From Lucinisca nassula (taxonomy: Eukaryota > Mollusca > Bivalvia > Lucinida > Lucinidae), in NCBI GenBank assembly GCA_963580285.1, contig OY757026.1:42638931-42702930 (forward strand): 64,000 nt of DNA, read 5' to 3'. A program made the position numbers and the translations under genes. Positions within the stretch are counted from its first letter, which is position 1. Every line of letters begins with the position of its first letter. The notes under the pieces are model-generated. The model searched no databases, was not told where the DNA came from, and saw only the letters and a program-made list of their open reading frames with translations. Shown here piece after piece: positions 56,725-64,000 of the stretch.

Positions 56725-56878
56725 GGAAGCCTCCATGATGTAGTGGTTACGCTACTCGCCTTGTAAACCAGCGGTTGCTGGATCGATCCCAGGCTTCTCC
56801 AGACTTTCGGATGAGTCTTTAAACTGAGGTCCCGTCTCCATATGACCTTATTGTTGGGACATAAACTCAAACACTCAC
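56725..56878 (+). mobile_element. SINE1 copy in the 33-bp minisatellite, possible 12-bp target duplication
   Basis: Box A-like GATGTAGTGGTTACG and box B-like GGATCGATCCC; tail GGGACATAAACTCAAACACTC. TTTCCTAAGAGT occurs on both sides (56713-56724, 56879-56890), although the host array itself is repetitive. Confidence 0.7.
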
Positions 56879-57790
56879 TTTCCTAAGAGTAAGAGGTGAG
56901 ATAACAGTTTCTTACATAAGAGCAACATATAGTAAGAGAAAAGTGTATTTCATAGGGCTTGCATATGAGATAATTTATTTCATTAGAGAAACATATGAGA
57001 TAATGAGATAACATTTTTCTTTCATAAGAGTAACATAAATGATAACAGTGTCTTCCATAAGAGTAAGTTACTAGATAACAGTTTCTTCCGTAAGAGTAAC
57101 ATATGAGATAACAGTATCTTTCATAAGAGAAACATATAAGACCCAGGTTCTTTCTTAAGAATAACATATGAGATCACAGTTTCTTTTCTAAGAGTAACAT
57201 ATGTGATAACAGTGTTTTTCATAAGAGTAGCATATAAGATAACAGTACCTTTCATAAGAGTAACGTATGAAATAACAGTTTCATTCATAAGAGTAACATA
57301 TAACAGTGTCTTCCATAAGAGTGACTTATGAGAGAATGGTATCTTCATTAGGAGTAACATATGAGATTAAAAGTAATTTATGAGATAATGGTGTATTCAT
57401 CAAGAGTAACATGTAAGATAACAGTTTCTTTCGTAGGAGTAACATGTAAGAAAAAGAGTAACATATGAGATAACAGTGTCTTTCATTAGAGTAATATATG
57501 CGATAACAGTTTCTTTCCTAAGAGTAATGTATGAGATAACAGTGTTTTTCATAATAGCAACATATAAGATAACAGTGTCTTCCATAAGGCTTAGAGTAAT
57601 GTATGAAATAAAAGTTTCTTTCGTAAGAGTAATTGTGAGCATATGAGACAACAATTTCTTTATAAGAGTAACATATGGAAGAACAGTGCCTTTCTTTAGA
57701 CTATAAGATAACAATTAATAACAATGCCTTTCAGAAGAGTAACACATGGGTTAACAGTGAATTTCATAAAAGTAACATATGAGATGACAG

Positions 57791-58010
57791 TTTTTTTCAT
57801 GATAAAAAATGCTTTTTTTTTTTCACTGAAATTTTGTTGCCTCACAAAATGCCATTTTTTTGCTATTGAAATTTTTTTACCTCAAAAATTTGCCTTTTTT
57901 TTCTATTGAAAATTTTTTACCTAAAGAAAACTGTCATTTTTTCTATTGAAAATTTCTTACCTTAAGAAAAATTCCATTTTTTTCCTATTGAAAATTTGTT
58001 ATCTTATGGA
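57791..58010. repeat. AT-rich tandem repeat, about 42-44 bp unit
   Basis: Five copies of a TTTTCTATTGAAAATTTTTT + ACCTxAAGAAAA pattern, fading at 58000 into the right arm of a Q-type foldback relic (GGAGGCTGTCCTAAAGAGCA). Confidence 0.6.
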
Positions 58011-58640
58011 GGCTGTCCTAAAGAGCACCCATAATCTATTTGAAAATGATTATACATACCCCATTTTCCCTAAATATAATTTGGTTTATACAGGTTTTTA
58101 TTATTCCAAGTTCTTGATGATATTTGTGGTTGTCTTTTTATGGTAAAAATGTACTTTACAGTACAGAGAAATATGAAAACATAAGTCATAATTGTTCTTG
58201 ACATCTGGAACACATGGCAAATGAATTTATTTCTTTGTTGCTATGAAAATATTGACAGTTGCTTGTCAGTTTCAGCAGTTAACATGAAGATCTTTTGTAG
58301 CAACAAGGAATTTGTGTTTTCTTCATAACATGCTTATACTAGTCAGACTTCAAACAATGGTTGTCAGTTGCACACTGACAGTCAAGCATTTTTTCTCCAT
58401 ACTGCAGGATAACTGTAAAAATCCTAAAAATTCGGACACCTTGAGGACTTGCTGTAATTCTCCTAAAATTTTAACAAATTTGGTTCATGATCCTGCAAGG
58501 AGTTCAAAAGGTGCTGACAGAATGGCAAACAGTGTAGACCCTTATCAGATTGCTCCTTCAGGAACAGTCTGATATGGATCAGCACTGTTTGCTCAATAGG
58601 TCAATCTGTCCTCAGGATCATTACGGTAACACAAGAAAAT
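58011..58640. other. Q-family relic, then unassigned DNA with one short hairpin
   Basis: 58011-58120 resembles the right part of family Q. A hairpin GTGTAGACCCTTATCAGATT / CAGTCTGATATGGATCAGCA lies at 58538-58590. The 86-codon ORF across it is not credible. Confidence 0.4.
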
Positions 58641-58649
58641 GTCACTTTT

Positions 58650-58862
58650 GTTTGTTTGTTTGGATTGAGGTTTAACGTCCTGTCAACACTATTTAGGTCA
58701 TTTTGGAGATGCTGCAGTCAATTTTATGGGACTTCTTCCCGACATTAAGATAAAATGACACCTCAAGCCCAATGAAAGCAAAAAGACTTATATGCATTGA
58801 ATGGTCTGACCCACTTTGCCTGGGCAGGCTTAGACTGTCTAAGCGGTTTACAAGTACTTAGA
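58650..58862 (-). mobile_element. SINE2 copy, followed by a SINE1 fragment
   Basis: TTTGTTTGTTTGGATTGAGG ... CTAAGCGGTTTACAAGTACT (truncated head). 58866-58990 on the plus strand is the box B and tail half of SINE1. Confidence 0.6.
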
Positions 58863-58990
58863 TTTGAAGAATTCCTGTCGCAGGATCGATCCCGGGCTTC
58901 TCCAGACTTTTGGATGAGTCTTTAAACGGAGGACCCGTCTCTGTATGACCTTAGCTGTTGGTGAGACGTAAAACTCAAACACTTACTCAC

Positions 58991-59509
58991 ACTCTCACTC
59001 CTGTCAATCTTGCAACTTTGAGGAACTGTATGTAAATCCCCATTGTTAACCAAGGAATTAATCTGAGTTTTTAAACACTAGTCAACACTATTTAGGTCAT
59101 AACAAGCCAGTAAGTTTACCAAACCACATGCTGGGCCTCTCTGGCCTGGTGTACTACAAAGACAGGAGTGCTAACTCTTAATCATTAGGTCTCTCACCAC
59201 TTTTTCAAGTCTTGCTTGGATCACACATGAGACACCAAGTTCTGCAATGGAAAATCAGGTGATTTATCTCAGGGTATGTCAGTTTTTGCCCACCTCTGAT
59301 TAGCGCTCAAAATAAGTGAAATAATCTTGAAGGGGCTGTGAAACCCCAAACCCCAAAAACCAAACCTAACTTTATTTCCTGGACTGACTTATACATACGT
59401 AAGTGGTTAACCACTACAATGCACATTCTTTCACCAGAAACTGACAACTGCCCTTCTTAAATCAGTCTGAAGAGAAAGCATGCCCATAGAAAAGATCTCA
59501 TTTAATACA
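58991..59509. other. Unassigned DNA with a SINE3-like minus-strand relic
   Basis: 59395-59520 resembles the reverse complement of the SINE3 middle (CAGAAACTGACAACTGCCCT). The remainder shows nothing. Confidence 0.4.
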
Positions 59510-59780
59510 ATAACACATCCTTGTGACATAGTGCATTTTTCACATCTCCAAATGGATCTTTTCTTATGAAAATTTGTGATATTTTCTTATTTATACCGCA
59601 AACAAAGATTGTGGGTGCTCATTAGAACCACCTCATTTGAGGCAAATCTAACAAGTACCCACAACCTATGTCTTGGAGAAGAAATAAGAAAAATAACTTA
59701 CCCACTTAACCTAAGGTTCTCTAAATAAAGTGTGGTTTAGTGGGGTGGGTGTTCATTTCACGGACTTGTTCACACGATGT
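59510..59780. mobile_element. Foldback element family Q
   Basis: Starts AATAACACATCCTTGTGACA; core GTGGGTGCTCATTAGAACCA with a partly complementary arm; C-rich right segment ends GGACTTGTTCACACGATG. Confidence 0.6.
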
Positions 59781-59828
59781 AATGTTCAATCTGCACAAAA
59801 ACAAATTGCATGAACCAGCAATCTCAGG

Positions 59829-60641
59829 TGCACATCCCACTGAGCTACTGATCATGTTGAGTGCACATCCCACTGAGCTACAGATCATGTCAAGTGCCTG
59901 TCCCACTGAGCTACTGATCAGGTCAGGTGCATGTCCCACTGAGCTACTGATTATGTCAAGTGCATGTCCCACTGAGCTACTGATAATGTCAGGTGCACAT
60001 CCCACTGAGCTACTGATCATGTCAGGTGCACATCCCACTGAGCTACTGATCATGTCAGGTACATGTCCCACTGAGCTACTGATAATGTCAGGTGCACATC
60101 CCACTGAGCTACTGATCATGTCAGGTGCACATCCCACTGAGCTACAGATCATGTCAGGTGTACATCCCACTGAGCTACTGATCATGTCAGGTGCATATCC
60201 CACTGAGCTACTGATCATGTCAGGTGCATGTCCAAATGAGCTACTGATCATGTCAGGTGCACATCCCACTGAGCTACTGATCATGTTAGGTGTGCATCCC
60301 ACTGAGCTACTGATCATGTCAGGTGCATGTCCCACTGAGCTACTGATGATGTCAGGTGCACATCTGACTGAGCTACTGATCATGTCATGTACACATCCCA
60401 CTGAGCCTCTGATCATGTTAGGTGCACATCCTACTGAGCTACTGATCATGTCAGGTGCATATCCCACTGAGCTACTGATCATGTCAGGTGCATGTCTCAC
60501 TGAGCTACTGATCATGTCAGGTGAATGTCTCACTGAGCTTCTGATGATGTCAGGTGCACATCTGACTGAGCTACTGATCATGTCATGTACACATCCCACT
60601 GAGCCTCTGATCATGTTAGGTGCACATCCTACTGAGCTACT
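59829..60641. repeat. 33-bp minisatellite, about 25 units, each with a box A consensus on the minus strand
   Basis: Unit GTGCACATCCCACTGAGCTA + CTGATCATGTCAG, exactly 33 bp (for example CCCAC at 59836 and 59869). The minus strand of most units reads TAGCTCAGTGGG, a perfect match to the Pol III box A consensus and to a tRNA D-arm. A six-unit block is duplicated with an offset of 198 bp (TGATGATG at 60344 and 60542). The 33-bp period keeps frames of about 300 codons open on both strands; these are not taken as genes. Confidence 0.85.
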
Positions 60642-60661
60642 GGGGGGGGGGGGGGGGGGGG
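60642..60661. repeat. Poly-G run of 20
   Basis: Twenty consecutive G residues directly after the minisatellite; a possible G-quadruplex former or an assembly artefact. Confidence 0.85.
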
Positions 60662-61066
60662 CACCAAGGCTGGCTATTGTGTGGCTTTACCTCAAAGGCC
60701 TCATACTTGATTGTGAATATTTGCCTTAACATGGACACTGGCTATGGTGTGACTTTACCTCCGGAAGTGTTTGTTTGTTTGATTTGAGGTTTAACATCCC
60801 CGTCAACATTGTAAAAGGTCATTTTGGAGACGTTGCTTCCAATTTTGTGGGAACCTCCGGAAGGCACCAAGGCTGGCTATTGTGTGGCTTTACCTCAAAG
60901 GCCTCATACTTGATTGTGAATATTTGCCTTAACATGGACACTGGCTATGGTGTGACTTTACCTCCGGAAGTGTTTGTTTGTTTGATTTGAGGTTTAACAT
61001 CCCCGTCAACATTGTAAAAGGTCATTTTGGAGACGTTGCTTCCAATTTTGTGGGAACCTCCGGAAG
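60661..61066. repeat. 203-bp direct tandem duplication
   Basis: GCACCAAGGCTGGCTATTGT starts at 60661 and again at 60864; the two copies look identical. Each includes a stub of SINE2 tail (GTTTGTTTGATTTGAGG ... TTCCAATTTTGTGGGAAC), so the duplication followed the SINE insertion. Confidence 0.8.
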
Positions 61067-61069
61067 TGT

Positions 61070-61990
61070 CAAATTTAATTGCAAAATTTTTGCTCAACTT
61101 TGATAACAAAAATTTGCCTTGATAATAAGGCTGGTTCAGTGTGTGTGTGTGTGTGAATTCGGGTTTAACGTCGCTTTCAACAATTTTTCAGTCATATCAC
61201 GACGGTGTCTGGTTGCGACAGGGAGCTCAATGCTCACATTTATAGTGCTGCCTCACTGAAGTATCATGTCCCAGACACATTACATGATACCACACCCAGT
61301 CACATTATCCTGACACTGGATCGACCAGTCCTAGCTCTGCCCCGTAAATCTGAGTGCCAAACGAGGAGCAGCTAGTACCATTTTTAACGACTTTGGTATG
61401 TCGCGGCCCGGGGTCGAACCCCAGACCTCCCGTTCCCCGGAGCGGACACTCTACCAACTGAGCTATCGGGGCCGGTAAGGCTGGTTCAGTGTGACTTCCC
61501 TTGTAACAAGTCTCAACTTTGATTACAAAAGCTTGTCTTGACACTATGGCTGGCTAAGTGTGACTTTTCTTGCAACAAGTCTCAACTTTGATTACAAAAG
61601 CTTGTCTTGACACCATGGCTGGCTAAATGTGACTTTCCTTACAACAAGTCTCAACTTTGATTACAAATGTTCGTCTTGACACTATGGCTGGCTAAGTGTG
61701 ACTTTTCTTACAACAAGTCTCAACTTTGATTACAAAAGCTTGTCTTGACACTGTGGCGGGTTAAGTGTGACTTTTCTCACAACAAGTCTCAACTTTGATT
61801 ACAAATGTTTGTCTTGACCCTCTGACTGGTTAAGTGTGACTTTTCTTGCAATAAGTCTCAACTTTGATTACAAATGTTTGTCTTGACACTATGGCTGGCT
61901 AAGTATGACTTTTCTTGCAACAAGTCTCAACTTTTGATTATACAAGTTTGCCTTGACACCAAAGCTGACTTTTCCTGCAACAAAAATGCT
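61070..61990. repeat. 69-bp minisatellite, about seven units, split by a SINE
   Basis: Units such as GGCTGGCTAAGTGTGACTTT + CTTGCAACAAGTCTCAACTT + TGATTACAAAAGCTTGTCTT recur at 61548, 61617, 61686, 61755, 61824 and 61893, each 69 bp apart. A unit to the left of the SINE (61070-61143) belongs to the same array. Confidence 0.8.
61144..61475 (-). mobile_element. tRNA-derived SINE (SINE4) with 18-bp target duplication
   Basis: On the minus strand it begins GGCCCCGATAGCTCAGTTGG, with box A TAGCTCAGTTGG and box B GGTTCGACCCC, both near perfect, and most of a tRNA cloverleaf sequence. A unique body follows, ending GCGACGTTAAACCC and a (CA)n tail. TAAGGCTGGTTCAGTGTG flanks it at 61126-61143 and 61476-61493. 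The well-preserved promoter suggests a fairly young insertion. It is not a functional tRNA gene because the anticodon arm does not pair well and the body continues as a SINE. Confidence 0.85.
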
Positions 61991-62442
61991 TCTAAACAGG
62001 TGGACAACATGGGCTGAATGATTGCATAACTAGTCCTTCTTAGTTGATTGGCCGAAACTTTCAGACAACTGACGTAATGTTTTTGATTATGCAGCGCAAA
62101 TTTGAAGAAGGCAGGATTGTAGTGGTTTACATTTTTTTTCACAATTGCTAAGCTCCGCCCCGACTTTCTGTGCGAAGCGGGATTTACTTGTATTTAATAC
62201 GCTAAATATGGATTATGGTTTCCGTGCACTTTGACAAACATGTAAACATGTCACTTGAGACGCAAATTCTTGTTCGGCATGTGTCATTGTATTTTGATGT
62301 ATTTGTACGTCAAATACGTCACAGACTGGCTACAGATGTCATATTGCTAAAGTGTTAGCAGCTTGGTTGTGTGTGGAAAACAATTGTGAGTTGCTCTTTT
62401 AGGGCAAAAATATTAGCAAGTACTGTAAGTTTGAATGATATT
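61991..62442. other. No recognisable feature
   Basis: Nothing beyond short ORFs; the CAAACATGTAAACATG stretch near 62235 is a minor local repeat. Confidence 0.4.
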
Positions 62443-64000
62443 TAGCTCACCTGTCACGTAGTGACAAGGTGGGCTTTTGTGATCACTTTTCGTCCGTCGT
62501 CCGTCGTCAGTGCGTGCGTGTGTGCGTGTGTGTGTGTGTGTGTGTGCGTAAACTTTTTCTTCAAATGACATCTCCTCCTAAACCACTGATCAGATTTTGA
62601 CCAAACTTCACAGCAATGATCCTTAGGTGGTCCCCTTTCAAAATTGTTCAAATGGTTCCGGTCCATTGCACATCTGGGTCACAAGAGCTAAAAATAGATT
62701 TTTTAAATGAAAACTTTAAAAATCTTCTTCTCTGAAACCGCAAGTCCCAGGTCTTTGATATTTGGTATGAAGCTTCATCTAGTGGACCTCTACCAAGATT
62801 GTTCAAATTATAGCCCTGGGGGCCAAAATGCCCCCGCCCCGGGGGCCTTTGGTTTTACATAGGCTTATATAGGGAAAATCATTAAAAAATCTTCTTCTCT
62901 GAAACCACAAGGCCCAGGTCTTTAATATTTGGTGTGAAGCTTTACCTGGTGGACCTCCACTAAGATTGTTCAAATTATAGCCTTAGGGCCAAAAATGCCC
63001 CCGCCCTGGGGGCCTTTGGTTTTACATAGGCTTATACAGGGAAAATCTTTAAAAATCTTCTTCTCTGAAACCGCACGGCCCAGATCTTTGATATTTGGTG
63101 TGAAGCTTCATCTAGTGGACCTCTACCAAGATTGTTCAAATTATAGCCCTGGGGGCCAAAATGCCCCCGCCCCGGGGCCTATGGTTTTACATAGGCTTAT
63201 ATAGGGAAAATCATTAAAAAATCTTCTTCTCTGAAACCACAAGGCCCAGGTCTTTAATATTTGGTGTGAAGCTTTACCTGGTGGACCTCTACTAAGATTG
63301 TTCAAATTATAGCCTTTGGGCCAAAAATGCCCCCGCCCCGGGGGGCTTTGGTTTTACATAGGCTTATACAGGGAAAATCTTTAAAAATCTTCTTCTCTGA
63401 AACCGCACGGCCCAGATCTTTGATATTTGGTGTGAAGCTTCATCTAAAGGACCTCTACCAGGATTTTTCAAATTATAGCCCTGGGGGCCAAAATGCACCC
63501 GCCACAGGGGCCTTTGGTTTTACATAGGCTTATATAGGGAAAATCATTAAAAAATCTTCTTCTCTGAAACCACAAGGCCCAGGTCTTTAATATTTGGTGT
63601 GAAGCTTTACCTGATGGACCTCTACTAAGATTGTTCAAATTATTACCTAAGGGCCAAAAATGCCCCCGCTAGGGGGCCTTTGGTTTTACATAGGCTTATA
63701 CATGGAAAATCTTTAAAAATCTTCTTCTCTGAAACCGCACGGCCCAGATCTTTGATATTTGGTGTGAAGCTTCATCTAGTGGACCTCTACCAAGATTGTT
63801 CAAATTATAGCCCTGGGGGCCAAAATGCCCCCGCCCCGGGGGCCTATGGTTTTACATAGGCTTATATAGGGAAAATCATTAAAAAATCTTCTTCTCTGAA
63901 ACCAGCAGGCCCACGTCTTTAATATTTGGTGTGAAGCTTTACCTGGAGGACCTTTACTAAGATTGTTCAAATTATAGCCTTTGGGCCAAAAATGCCCCCG
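62443..64000 (+). mobile_element. R1-family Helentron-like element, 5' part, runs out of window
   Basis: Head TAGCTCACCTGTCACGTAGT and the first units are almost identical to those at 34296, including the ATATTTGGTGTGAAGCTTTA / CTTCA dimer order and the CCCCCGCTAGGGGGCC variant, so the two elements are close sisters. The (GT)n leader is longer here. Confidence 0.8.

Larger units (their letters stand above)
55261..57790. repeat. 33-bp minisatellite array, about 2.5 kb, interrupted by three SINEs
   Basis: Unit of the form CATAAGAGTAACATATGAGA + TAACAGTGTCTTC, 33 bp, strongly diverged (TTTC/TTCC, ATGAG/ATAAG variants). The period equals 11 codons, so several frames stay open (168-codon and shorter frames made of an ETVISYVTLMK-like 11-mer). 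They are artefacts of the repeat. SINE2 copies at about 55383-55630 and 55826-56130 and a SINE1 copy at 56725-56878 interrupt it. Confidence 0.8.

Noticed and set aside
55595..57714. Minus-strand ORFs with Tyr/Ser/Cys-rich or ETVISYVTLM-like 11-mers
   Set aside because: Same reason: translation of the 33-bp minisatellite in different frames.
59829..60641. CRISPR-like array
   Set aside because: Units are contiguous and similar throughout, with no alternation of constant repeats and unique spacers, and the context is eukaryotic.
59721..60729. Two opposite-strand ORFs of about 300 codons with 11-residue repeats
   Set aside because: Produced by a 33-bp minisatellite whose period is divisible by three; no start context or flanking gene structure supports translation.
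61404..61475. Functional tRNA gene on the minus strand
   Set aside because: Box A and B are good, but the anticodon stem does not pair properly, the sequence runs into a SINE body with (CA)n tail, and target duplications flank the whole unit.

Overview
This window looks like a transposon-dominated stretch of animal nuclear DNA, most likely from a bivalve mollusc. The organism is inferred from the repeat landscape: a DIRS element, a CR1/L2-type LINE with an esterase ORF1, several SINE families ending in TTAAACC-type tails, and minisatellite-bearing elements that begin TAGCTCACC. I found no bacterial operon structure and no convincing host gene. Nearly every long open reading frame belongs to a retroelement or comes from a tandem repeat whose period is a multiple of three.

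Layout. 1-4627: right-hand part of a DIRS-type tyrosine-recombinase retrotransposon with three intact overlapping ORFs (gag-like, RT/RNase H/methylase-like, recombinase). A well-formed -1 frameshift signal lies at the first overlap and a palindromic terminal region follows the last ORF. 4767-14665: a CR1/L2-like LINE with frameshifts. It is split inside the reverse transcriptase by a 3.6-kb minisatellite-bearing element (9509-13114) and appears to have landed in the terminal hairpin of an older copy of the same family. 14682-19285: two more such elements. 19.4-24.6 kb: hairpin MITEs, TTAA-flanked MITEs and foldback elements. 24614-26027: another array element. 26-34 kb: SINEs, MITEs and weakly characterised DNA. 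34296-40887: a 6.6-kb array element with recent higher-order duplications, inserted in a different family (33690-34295 continuing at 40888). 41-43 kb: that family again, carrying a 279-bp insertion. 43.4-54.5 kb: foldback elements, TTAA MITEs and SINEs. 55.1-57.8 kb: microsatellite and a 33-bp minisatellite. 59.8-61.1 kb: a second 33-bp minisatellite whose unit contains a Pol III box A, a 20-nt poly-G tract and a 203-bp tandem duplication. 61.1-62.0 kb: a 69-bp minisatellite interrupted by a tRNA-derived SINE with an 18-bp target duplication. 62443-64000: start of another array element.

The unifying observation is architectural. At least five element families with unrelated sequences share a short motif at the 5' end, the inverted copy of that motif placed internally near the 3' end, then a small hairpin, then a C-T-N-G-T-like terminus. 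In three cases the uninterrupted target can be rebuilt with no target duplication at a T/T position. This matches the known Helentron (Helitron2) type of rolling-circle transposon and its non-autonomous relatives. No Rep/helicase gene is present here, so the assignment is structural. A second class, flanked by TTAA, matches piggyBac-type MITEs.
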